Below are positions 35,679 through 42,448 of a stretch of 42,448 bases of DNA, piece by piece. Below the pieces are notes generated by a model. The model did not search any database. It saw only the letters and a list, made by a program, of their open reading frames with translations, and was not told the origin of the DNA. The position numbers and the translations under genes were made by a program. This stretch comes from Oceanispirochaeta sp. M1 (GTDB lineage: Bacteria > Spirochaetota > Spirochaetia > DSM-2461): assembly GCF_003346715.1 (NCBI RefSeq), contig NZ_QQPQ01000040.1:1-42448 (forward strand), read 5' to 3'. How positions within the stretch are numbered: the first letter of the stretch is position 1; each line of letters opens with the position of its first letter.

Positions 35679-36416
35679 TTAGAGGACAAGCCCTCCATCC
35701 ACACCAAGGGTCTGGGCAGTAACAAAAGAAGCCTTGTCACTGGCAAGAAATAGAGCAGCATTGGCAACATCTTCGGCTTCTCCCATACGAGCAAGGGGTG
35801 TCTTACCGACCATCAAATCCAGAATTTTTTCGGGCATTTTTTCAGTCATGGGAGTTCTGATAAATCCGGGAGCAATTGCATTGACCCTTACCTGAGCACC
35901 CTTACGGGCGAATTCTTTGGCCCAGGTTTTAGTCAGGGTGATAACCCCTCCCTTTGTTGCAGCGTAATTGCTCTGTCCTACATTACCGACCACACCTACA
36001 ATACTGGCCATATTGATGATAGAACCGTTATTCTTCTCAATCATTCCAGGAGCCAGCTCTCTTGTAATAAGAAAAACTCCTTTTAGATTTACATTAATCA
36101 CTGCATCCCAGTCTTCATCAGACATTTTCTGAATAAGATTGTCTCTTGTGATTCCGGCATTATTAACAAGAACTTCTACACTGCCTTCCTCTTTGAGTAT
36201 CTCGGCACAGACTGATTTAACATCATCCGAACTGGTTACATTTAAAACCTTGGATTTAACATTGGTATATTTAGAACTGATTTCTTCAAATCCATCAAAA
36301 TTCATATCAAGGGCAATAACTGTTTTTGCTCCGGCAGCAGCAAAATTTTCAACAATCTGTTTACCGATTCCCCGGGCACCGCCGGTTACAACACATACTT
36401 TTCCATTCAAATTCAT
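35679..36416 (-). CDS. SDR-family 3-oxoacyl reductase (FabG/PhaB-like)
   Basis: A 245-residue short-chain dehydrogenase. NAD(P)-binding TGGARGIGKQ, NNAG, and the catalytic Ser-Tyr-Lys set (NMASIVG, SNYAATKGG) are present, and the C-terminus LGVDGGLVL is typical of FabG/PhaB. It should interconvert 3-oxoacyl- and 3-hydroxyacyl-CoA or -ACP. AAGGAG lies 6 bases before the ATG. Alone among fatty-acid-type genes here, it more likely serves the CoA pathway of the operon than fatty-acid synthesis. Confidence 0.92.
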   Translation of the reverse strand: MNLNGKVCVVTGGARGIGKQIVENFAAAGAKTVIALDMNFDGFEEISSKYTNVKSKVLNVTSSDDVKSVCAEILKEEGSVEVLVNNAGITRDNLIQKMSDEDWDAVINVNLKGVFLITRELAPGMIEKNNGSIINMASIVGVVGNVGQSNYAATKGGVITLTKTWAKEFARKGAQVRVNAIAPGFIRTPMTEKMPEKILDLMVGKTPLARMGEAEDVANAALFLASDKASFVTAQTLGVDGGLVL

Positions 36417-36485
36417 TACATACTCCTTTTAGTACTATCGAGACTGCTATTTTGTCTCGGAATATTGCTCAAAATTGGCTATATA

Positions 36486-37508
36486 TCACCCGGAGACAGG
36501 ACCCCATTTAACAGCGCAGGCTGCCCATACAAAACCGATACCCGCCCCGACCATAACGATGTTGTCACCATCTTTCACTTTTCCACTCTTAAGGCCTTCC
36601 AGCAGAGATATAACCTGGTCGTTCTGACCTATATGCCCATACTCATTAAGATAGGTGGTCTGATCTTCATTCAGACCAAGCTCTTTCAGAATGTAATCGT
36701 GTGTACTCTTCTTAAAATGGAGAATCGCAAGGTAGTCCAGATCTTTCCGTTCAAGTCCGCTTTTCTTCAGACTGTCATCAATAACAGCAAAAAAGTTAGG
36801 CAGAGTTCTCTCTCCCAGTTTCTGTTTAAAACTATCCACATCATCAATTTCGAAGTGCAGCTTATCTGTATCCTCTGCTTTCATAGGCCAGTTTTTTGTC
36901 CCTCCGGCCTTAACGATACAGTCAGTTGAAAAGTCCCCATCTCCACGGAAAGCACTGGCCGTGAGAATATTGGCATTGTGCCCTTTTCGCAGAATCATGG
37001 CGGCTCCGCCTGCTCCGAGATCAAACATAAAGGATGTTTCCTTCACCCCGTAATCCACCATGTCTCCGTTACGGTAACCACTTACAAGCATGACCGTCTT
37101 ATATTCTGGATTAGCCACCATCAGAGATCGTGCAACCTCCATTCCGGCCATCATGGAACCGCACATGGCCTCCATATCAAAACTCCAGGCATTTACAGCA
37201 CCTATCTCTTTTGCCACATGCAGACCGGCCAGCCAGTTCAGATAATCTTTATGCTGAGCGCCGTTCCAGATCAGCACATCGATCTCTTCGGGATCAATAC
37301 CAGCCATGGCAAGCGATTCTCTTGCAGCCTCAATTCCCATGAAGGACGTTGTGTCCCCGGGACCGGGAACCGGCTTCTTATCAACACCAAATTTAAGACG
37401 GATCACATCTTCCGGGATTCCGGTTTTATCGGCTATATCCTGTGAACTGAGAAACTCAGAAGGTGTATAAGTCCCCAGTCCGATAATGCCTATGTTTTCA
37501 TTTTTCAT
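36486..37508 (-). CDS. KAS III-like / HMG-CoA-synthase-like condensing enzyme
   Basis: A 340-residue thiolase-fold protein. Cys116 in MEAMCGSMMAG is the acyl acceptor; His264 in ILHFKKS lies at the FabH catalytic His position; the Asn position reads NEYGHIGQND (His292). The central FMFDLGAGGAAMIL and terminal GAGIGFVWAACAVKW are usual for KAS III relatives. It is distinct from the second KAS III-like protein at the operon's end. AAAGG lies about 9 bases before the ATG. Acetoacetyl-forming or acyl-transfer activity with a short acyl-CoA is plausible. Confidence 0.82.
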   Translation of the reverse strand: MKNENIGIIGLGTYTPSEFLSSQDIADKTGIPEDVIRLKFGVDKKPVPGPGDTTSFMGIEAARESLAMAGIDPEEIDVLIWNGAQHKDYLNWLAGLHVAKEIGAVNAWSFDMEAMCGSMMAGMEVARSLMVANPEYKTVMLVSGYRNGDMVDYGVKETSFMFDLGAGGAAMILRKGHNANILTASAFRGDGDFSTDCIVKAGGTKNWPMKAEDTDKLHFEIDDVDSFKQKLGERTLPNFFAVIDDSLKKSGLERKDLDYLAILHFKKSTHDYILKELGLNEDQTTYLNEYGHIGQNDQVISLLEGLKSGKVKDGDNIVMVGAGIGFVWAACAVKWGPVSG

Positions 37509-37534
37509 AAATTCCAGCCTTTCCTATATCCTCG

Positions 37535-38236
37535 TTACAGTCCCAGATATGCTTTTTCAACTTCAGGATTATTTGCCAATTCCTCTGCTGTTCCCTGGAT
37601 GACAATATTTCCATTGTCCATGACATATCCACGGTCAACGGCACGCAGGCTCTCTCTTACATTCTGTTCTGTCACAAGGATACGTACGTCTTTTTTCATT
37701 TCAATAAGAATATTGAACAGATCATGAACAATTGAGGGCTGTAGTCCCAGGCTGGGCTCATCCAGAATCAAGAGTCTTGGTTCGGCCATAAGGGCACGTC
37801 CTACGGCCAGCATTCTCTGCTGTCCTCCACTCATGGTTCCCGCCATTTGATTCCCCCGGTCTTTGAGGATAGGGAAGAAGGTATAGACCTTCTCAAGATT
37901 GACAGCGACATTGCCCCGGGCTCGGGGAATGTTTGTTCCTCCGAGAATCAGGTTATCGTATACTGATAGAGCCGGAAAAAGTTCCCGCTCCTGCGGTACA
38001 ACAGAAATTCCCAAATGAACACGCTTGTGAGTGGGAAGCTTTGTGATATCCTGTCCTTCAAAACTCAATTCACCATTTTGGGCTGCAACCAGTCCCAGTA
38101 TGGTATTAATCAATGTAGTTTTTCCCGCTCCGTTAGGACCAAAAAGACCTACAGAACCACTCTCTATTTCAAGACTTATATCGTTAAGGACCTTGAGTTT
38201 TCCATAACCGCTGCTCAGATTGCTAATTTTCAACAT
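37535..38236 (-). CDS. livF: Branched-chain-type ABC importer ATPase LivF
   Basis: A 233-residue ABC ATPase with Walker A GPNGAGKTT, signature MSGGQQRML and Walker B LLILDEPSLGL, and the LivF-typical HLGISVVPQERELF. Its ATG shares one base with the livG stop (TAATG). It pairs with LivG to energise the LivH/LivM channel. Confidence 0.93.
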   Translation of the reverse strand: MLKISNLSSGYGKLKVLNDISLEIESGSVGLFGPNGAGKTTLINTILGLVAAQNGELSFEGQDITKLPTHKRVHLGISVVPQERELFPALSVYDNLILGGTNIPRARGNVAVNLEKVYTFFPILKDRGNQMAGTMSGGQQRMLAVGRALMAEPRLLILDEPSLGLQPSIVHDLFNILIEMKKDVRILVTEQNVRESLRAVDRGYVMDNGNIVIQGTAEELANNPEVEKAYLGL

Positions 38237-38955
38237 TATTCCGCACCTCCGAGGTAGGCGGTTCTTACCCGCTCATTTTTACTGACTTCTGTATAGGGAC
38301 CTTGAGCAATAAGAATCCCGTTGTCCAGAACTATGACCCTGTTGGTCAGGGAAGAGATGACTCCCATAACATGCTCAACGACGCCTACTGCCAGAGATTT
38401 CCTGAGGGCAATATCCTTTATCAGAGCAATAACTTCTTTTGATTCATCCGAATTCAGACCGGCCATGACCTCATCCAGAAATAGGATCTTGGGATCTGTT
38501 GCCAATGCCTTGGCAATCTCCATCTTCTTGATCTCCAGAATATTCAGATTTGCAGTGCTCCTGTTCAGCCGCTCCAAACCCATTTCCAGACACAGTTCAA
38601 TGGCTGCTATCCTGGCTTCAGGAACTGACATTTTTCTGGCAAAGATAAAACCCGTCATGACATTTTCAATAAGGGTCAGATTTTCCAGAGGATGGATCAA
38701 CTGAAAGGTTCTACCGATCCCCATGGCGGCTCTTATATGAGTAGGAATATTTGTAATGTCCACATCATCAAGATAAATCTTGCCGGAACTGGGGGCATGA
38801 ATACCGGCAATCAGATTGATCAGGGTCGTCTTACCGGCACCATTGGGACCGATAATACCTACGATATCTCCACTCTTCAGATGAAAATCCACATTATTTG
38901 TAGCCTTGAGACCTCCGAAGGAGATGCACAGCTTTTCAGTTCTTAACTCACTCAT
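38236..38955 (-). CDS. livG: Branched-chain-type ABC importer ATPase LivG
   Basis: A 239-residue ABC ATPase. Walker A GPNGAGKTT and Walker B ILFLDEVMAGLN are clear; the signature region reads LNILEIKKMEIAKAL rather than LSGGQ, a variation seen in one branch of LivG proteins. AGGAG 10 bases upstream selects the ATG at 38953-38955, which overlaps the livM stop by 8 bases, rather than the longer open frame reaching back to 39021. Confidence 0.92.
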   Translation of the reverse strand: MSELRTEKLCISFGGLKATNNVDFHLKSGDIVGIIGPNGAGKTTLINLIAGIHAPSSGKIYLDDVDITNIPTHIRAAMGIGRTFQLIHPLENLTLIENVMTGFIFARKMSVPEARIAAIELCLEMGLERLNRSTANLNILEIKKMEIAKALATDPKILFLDEVMAGLNSDESKEVIALIKDIALRKSLAVGVVEHVMGVISSLTNRVIVLDNGILIAQGPYTEVSKNERVRTAYLGGAE

Positions 38956-39937
38956 TTTCGGACAGCTCCTTTTTCGTTGCGGACTTTTCCTCAGGAAGAG
39001 GATCGTTGCCCGTATCAACAAAAAGATAGCGTTTAATCAGGCCGACAATCCCCTGGGGCATAAATAGAAGGACAAGAATGATGATCAGTCCGTAGACAAC
39101 AAGATGTCCGTAGGGAATATAGAGTTTCAGAAATTCACCGAGGACACCAAGGAGCACTGCCCCGACTACGGGTCCCCATGTTCCATACATGCCTCCAAGG
39201 AGAGCCATTGCCAGTGGAATGAGGGTATAGTTAGCATTGAAACTGCTTTCAGGGCTGACAAACCCTATCAACTGAGAGTTTGCTGCTCCAGCAATTCCCT
39301 GAACCATGGAAGTGACAACAAAGGTGAATACCAGAGTGGTATAAATGTTTATTCCACCTGACTTGGCGGTAACTTCATTGTCTCTGATAGCTGTAAGGGC
39401 AAAATGGTATCTACTTCTTTTGAAATACTCAGATAGCAGAATGACCAGGAGAGCCAGAATCAGCATCAGGGCATAACCCAGATTGGAATCTCCCTGAAAC
39501 AGTGCACCCTGAAGAATTTTTCCGTTTGGTCCACCGGAAACAGACTTCCAGTTATGCATAATAATCTTGAAAATCTCACCGAATGCCATAGTTGTGATGG
39601 CAAAATACATGCCTCTCAACCTTAATACAGCAGCACCGATTACAGCGGCAACGATTCCTACAATGACTCCGGCCAGAACTATAGAGAGCAAACCGGGAAT
39701 ACCAAAATTAGCTGTAAGGATTACAGAGATATAACCACCCAGACCGAAGAGACCGGCCAGACCGAAAGAGAGCTGTCCAGAGCGGATAAGGATATCCCAG
39801 CTTAAGGCCAGTATCATATAACTTATGACAGCCCTTCCGATAATCCGGGCATAGGGACCGGCAAAAAATGGGAGGATCATAATGATTATTCCAAGGATAC
39901 CGAAACCCAGTGCCAGGGATTTATTCTTTTTATTCAT
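38948..39937 (-). CDS. livM: Branched-chain-type ABC importer permease LivM
   Basis: A 329-residue membrane protein with about 9-10 helices and the LivM motifs GQLSFGLAGLFGLGGY, TMAFGEIFKII and AIRDNEVTAKSGGIN. The ATG at 39935-39937 sits 9 bases after GGGGG in the livH-livM gap; the ATG at 39944-39946 lies too close to it. The charged C-terminal tail is cytoplasmic. Confidence 0.92.
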   Translation of the reverse strand: MNKKNKSLALGFGILGIIIMILPFFAGPYARIIGRAVISYMILALSWDILIRSGQLSFGLAGLFGLGGYISVILTANFGIPGLLSIVLAGVIVGIVAAVIGAAVLRLRGMYFAITTMAFGEIFKIIMHNWKSVSGGPNGKILQGALFQGDSNLGYALMLILALLVILLSEYFKRSRYHFALTAIRDNEVTAKSGGINIYTTLVFTFVVTSMVQGIAGAANSQLIGFVSPESSFNANYTLIPLAMALLGGMYGTWGPVVGAVLLGVLGEFLKLYIPYGHLVVYGLIIILVLLFMPQGIVGLIKRYLFVDTGNDPLPEEKSATKKELSENE

Positions 39938-39950
39938 GGATGTCATCCCC

Positions 39951-40871
39951 CTACCCTCTGGCCTTTAAACTGCGTGAAAAGATCACAACAATAATCAGAA
40001 CAAAAAAGATCATGGGTGCCCAGCTTGCACCGTGGGGAATAGACATAATCGAACTCTCTGCAAAACCGAGTATCAAACTTGCCACAGCAACCATGGGAAG
40101 ATTTCCTATTCCCGCCATTGCAACAAGACAAAATGATTTCATGGTATATGCCCCGCCGACTGCTGGGAAAATTGAAAATTTTGTAAGAAAGAAGCTACCG
40201 AATATACCTACCAGCATGGAGGCAATGGCAAAAATGACAGCATAAGTCAGTTGTACATTGATACCGACGATCTGTGCTCCCCTGGGATTCTGTCCGACAG
40301 CCAGTGCGGCTTTCCCGAAACGGGTCTTTTTAAGGAACAGCATGAGGAATGCAAAAAAAACCAGTGCCAGTAAAGGAAAAACAAAATCATAGATACCAAA
40401 ACTTATATCTCCCAAACTTGCGCTTGCCGAGACATAGTCCAATGACAACTTTCGAGGCTGACTGGTTGCAATCAGGTTTACGGTCTGACTCAGAACCATT
40501 GCGACCCCGAAGGTTAAAATAAGCTGATTCAGTTCCGGCGCTTTCAGAGTATGTTTGATACTGACCTGAAATAGTAGAAGTCCCAGAAAAAACATAATAA
40601 TCCCTGTTGGAATTGCCGCCAATAGAGGGTCCAGTCCCAGACTGTGGGAAATAAAGTAAGTTATATACGCACCAACCATCATCATCTCACCATGGGCAAG
40701 ATTTACGATATGGACGATACCCAGTATGAGGGCCATAGGTAATGCAACAGCCGCATAAATACCGGCCCGCTGAATGCCATATATCACAGCTGTCGGTTTG
40801 ATCGTATACAAAATGATCAGGTAGGCAATAACGGCCAGAAGACCGACAATACCGACAATTTTTTTATTCAT
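39951..40871 (-). CDS. livH: Branched-chain-type ABC importer permease LivH
   Basis: A 306-residue membrane protein with 8 or so helices. GIVHIVNLAHGEMMMVGAY and the coupling segment VGQNPRGAQIVGIN are hallmarks of LivH-type permeases. GGGAG lies 8 bases before the ATG. It forms the channel with LivM. Confidence 0.93.
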   Translation of the reverse strand: MNKKIVGIVGLLAVIAYLIILYTIKPTAVIYGIQRAGIYAAVALPMALILGIVHIVNLAHGEMMMVGAYITYFISHSLGLDPLLAAIPTGIIMFFLGLLLFQVSIKHTLKAPELNQLILTFGVAMVLSQTVNLIATSQPRKLSLDYVSASASLGDISFGIYDFVFPLLALVFFAFLMLFLKKTRFGKAALAVGQNPRGAQIVGINVQLTYAVIFAIASMLVGIFGSFFLTKFSIFPAVGGAYTMKSFCLVAMAGIGNLPMVAVASLILGFAESSIMSIPHGASWAPMIFFVLIIVVIFSRSLKARG

Positions 40872-40934
40872 GAAAATGTCTCCCTTTTATGAGGTCCTTT
40901 TATTAATTTTTGTTTTTGAATAAACCATGGAAAT

Positions 40935-40963
40935 GCCGGGGTGAAAGGGGCTTCCATCCCGGC
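40935..40963 (-). other. Intergenic stem-loop between livK and livH
   Basis: GCCGGGGTG (40935-40943) and CATCCCGGC (40955-40963) form a 9-base stem with one G-U pair. No U-run follows, so it is more likely a stabilising/attenuating hairpin that keeps livK expression above the membrane genes. Confidence 0.55.
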
Positions 40964-40972
40964 GAAGAAATA

Positions 40973-42190
40973 TTATCTTTGACTCCAGGGAGTAAAAGGG
41001 TACTTAGGTTCTGAGGTAGCCTGTTCGAAAGGCCAGATTACCTGCTGAACACCGTTCTGCCACTGCAGGATTTTCTGATTTCGAATACCCTGATTACTGA
41101 TAATATTGGATGGTCCGAAGCTGATTACTTCTCCGGTGGGTGACTCATACTGAATCTTTTTAAGCTCTGCAATAATCGCATCCTGATCCATAGTCCCGGC
41201 TTCTTCCACAGCCTGAGCGATGATCTGAATTGCCGCATAACCCAGAGGGGCAAAATAAGTTGCAGGTTCTGTCCCGGTCTTAGCGATAAAACCGTTATAG
41301 AACTTAGCACTGACCTCACTGATCTCATTCAGGCTGGGAGCCCACAGACCATAGAGAGTTACATCTTCTGCCAATTTGGATTCACCGAAATCTGCAGGCC
41401 ATCCCGGAGGCGCTCCTACAAAGAGTGCTGGATCAAAGTCGATAGCCTTGGACTGCTCCAACAAAGGGAGTGCATCTGCATCATAACCGGCCCAGATAAA
41501 GACATCGGGATCATAAGCTTTTGCACGCTGAAGAACTGCGCTGTAATCTCCACCTCCTGCTGCTGCAGAGAGGAAGGGTTCACCATCAATTTCCATATCA
41601 GAAAAAAGGGCCTTAGTGGCTTCAAAAGATGCAGATCCGAAAGCACCCTCTTCATATGCCAGAAACCATCTTCCGATACTGATTTCACTGTACTTTTCAG
41701 CAATAGCATTCCAGCCTTCTACATAAGAGGCTCCCTGGTTATAATCCCAGGGATGAAGATGAAAATACCATTCCTGATCGGCACCGATAGCTTCTTCGGC
41801 CAGATGACTGGCTGCACCGGTAATCATAGTTATTTTTTTATATGTCTTGAGAGTGGGGATCTGGCCCAAATGCACACCACTGGAAACAACACCTACAAAA
41901 AAATCTACTTTATCGATGGTCGCCAGTCTTTCAATTGCAGCCGCTCCTTTTTCAGGATTGAACTCACTGTCAATCACAATAAGCTCAACCTGTTTACCTA
42001 ACAGACCGCCATTGGCATTAATTTCATCTACGGCAACCTGAGCCGCTTTACTGGCCTGTTCACCGGTTATATCACCCAGGGGCCAAACTCCTCCAAACTT
42101 GATTGTGTCAGAGTCCTGGCCTCCTTGTGCAAAGATCATTGATGCTGCCATAAGCAGTATCAGCATAAGAGAAATACCCTTTCTATTCAT
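40973..42190 (-). CDS. livK: Branched-chain-type ABC importer binding protein (LivK-like)
   Basis: A 405-residue type 1 periplasmic binding protein (Peripla_BP_6) for amino acids, amides or short organic acids. A cleavable-type signal peptide (MNRKGISLMLILLMAASMIF then AQGG) has no lipobox cysteine. The mature part begins IKFGGVWPLGDITGEQ and includes AAQVAVDEINANGG, typical of the family. AGGAGG 7 bases upstream of the ATG at 42188-42190 and a promoter just before it rule out the longer frame from 42229. First gene of the operon. Ligand not predictable; the downstream acyl-CoA enzymes argue for a carboxylic acid rather than leucine. Confidence 0.92.
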   Translation of the reverse strand: MNRKGISLMLILLMAASMIFAQGGQDSDTIKFGGVWPLGDITGEQASKAAQVAVDEINANGGLLGKQVELIVIDSEFNPEKGAAAIERLATIDKVDFFVGVVSSGVHLGQIPTLKTYKKITMITGAASHLAEEAIGADQEWYFHLHPWDYNQGASYVEGWNAIAEKYSEISIGRWFLAYEEGAFGSASFEATKALFSDMEIDGEPFLSAAAGGGDYSAVLQRAKAYDPDVFIWAGYDADALPLLEQSKAIDFDPALFVGAPPGWPADFGESKLAEDVTLYGLWAPSLNEISEVSAKFYNGFIAKTGTEPATYFAPLGYAAIQIIAQAVEEAGTMDQDAIIAELKKIQYESPTGEVISFGPSNIISNQGIRNQKILQWQNGVQQVIWPFEQATSEPKYPFTPWSQR

Positions 42191-42238
42191 TAAAATCCTC
42201 CTGTTTGTGAACACTGAATCGGTTCTCATTTCTTATTC

Positions 42239-42267
42239 ATGATTACACTCCTTTTTTGATTTGTCAA
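42239..42267 (-). promoter_or_regulatory. Predicted promoter of the liv/acyl-CoA operon
   Basis: Minus-strand TTGACA (42262-42267) and a TAATCA/AATCAT -10 element (42239-42245) with 16-17 base spacing, about 50 bases upstream of livK. Confidence 0.6.
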
Positions 42268-42316
42268 GAAAATAATGAGAGATGATTCGGTTGTCACTTA
42301 AGATCTGCCTTTCAGC

Positions 42317-42376
42317 AAAAAAAAAGGGGCTGTTGCAAAAGTCTAATTAGACTAAAGCGACAGCCCTTTTCTTTTT
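42317..42376. terminator. Bidirectional intrinsic terminator with nested palindrome
   Basis: GGGCTGTTGC (42327-42336) pairs with GCGACAGCCC (42357-42366). A-run 42317-42325 and T-rich run 42367-42376 flank the stem, so it can terminate both strands. The loop itself holds the perfect palindrome AGTCTAATTAGACT (42340-42353). An insertion-sequence end is the alternative reading. Confidence 0.65.
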
Positions 42377-42406
42377 CAAAACAATTATTCGAAAGTCTTT
42401 AAATGT

Positions 42407-42430
42407 AAAAAGGGGCCGCAAAGCGACCCC
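42407..42430 (-). terminator. Intrinsic terminator of a gene beyond the right edge
   Basis: On the minus strand GGGGTCGC and GCGGCCCC (one mismatch, TTT loop) are followed by TTTTT. It would end a minus-strand transcript entering from the right. Confidence 0.6.
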
Positions 42431-42448
42431 ATCGTGCTACAATTTGTT

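Noticed and set aside
30135-37508. Fatty-acid biosynthesis gene cluster
   Set aside because: KAS III-like and FabG-like genes occur, but there is no acyl carrier protein, FabD, FabF or FabZ; thiolase, CoA transferase and an importer point to CoA-based catabolism.
38236-38955. LivG with missing LSGGQ signature as evidence of inactivation
   Set aside because: The replacement segment ending KKMEIAKAL before Walker B is a known variation in a branch of LivG proteins; all other motifs are intact.
38948-39021. Long livG frame starting at 39021
   Set aside because: The extra residues are basic and unlike LivG, overlap livM by 74 bases, and the ATG at 38955 has a good ribosome site.
40973-42229. 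Longer livK frame starting at 42229
   Set aside because: It would begin almost on the predicted -10 element; the ATG at 42190 has AGGAGG and starts a proper signal peptide.

Overview
The window looks like chromosomal DNA of an anaerobic, diderm, moderately low-GC bacterium, most likely a free-living spirochaete (Spirochaetota). This is inference from content: a tungsten-type aldehyde:ferredoxin oxidoreductase, periplasmic binding proteins whose signal peptides lack a lipobox cysteine, a DacZ-type diadenylate cyclase, a CsgG-like envelope protein and many dense same-strand operons. No rRNA, tRNA or CRISPR array was seen. Coding density is high and no gene-free stretch exceeds 300 bases.

Left edge (1-1363): the 3' end of an IS3-family transposase abuts and truncates a YesN-type response regulator. 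1447-5122 (minus): an Rrf2-regulated five-gene operon: redox regulator, solute-binding-fold protein without signal peptide, HypB/UreG-like GTPase with CxxC motifs, ABC ATPase without membrane partner, and a zinc-ribbon protein. I read it as a cytosolic metal- or cofactor-handling system and the best candidate for an undescribed system. 5263-6576 (plus): a PTS EIIA / pyruvate-kinase-C-like / diadenylate cyclase fusion, divergent from the Rrf2 operon. 6586-7776: an MFS transporter.

7875-19175 (minus): one long catabolic operon: FadR-type regulator, multi-cluster ferredoxin, aldehyde:ferredoxin oxidoreductase, MoaD-like sulfur carrier, BMP-family ABC importer (binding protein, ATPase, two permeases), zinc dehydrogenase, FGGY kinase and DhnA-type class I aldolase. 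Together they suggest import of a polyol, sugar or nucleoside, oxidation, phosphorylation, aldol cleavage and ferredoxin-linked oxidation of the released aldehyde.

19346-26705: mixed genes: Sua5-type tRNA modification enzyme, GntR/LacI hybrid regulator, atypical thioredoxin-like protein, D-2-hydroxyacid dehydrogenase next to a transketolase relic, CsgG-like protein with an apparent leaderless start, and an AraC regulator divergent from a GH1 beta-glucosidase with three phased operator-like repeats between them. 26774-30149 (plus): kbl-tdh threonine catabolism plus an MFS transporter.

30135-42190 (minus): a second long operon: Liv-type ABC importer (livK-H-M-G-F), KAS III-like protein, SDR reductase, CoA transferase, thiolase, alpha/beta hydrolase, tandem-TetR regulator and a second KAS III-like protein with a degenerate active site. 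This suggests uptake and CoA-dependent processing of a small organic acid or amino-acid-like compound. The right edge carries two hairpin terminators.
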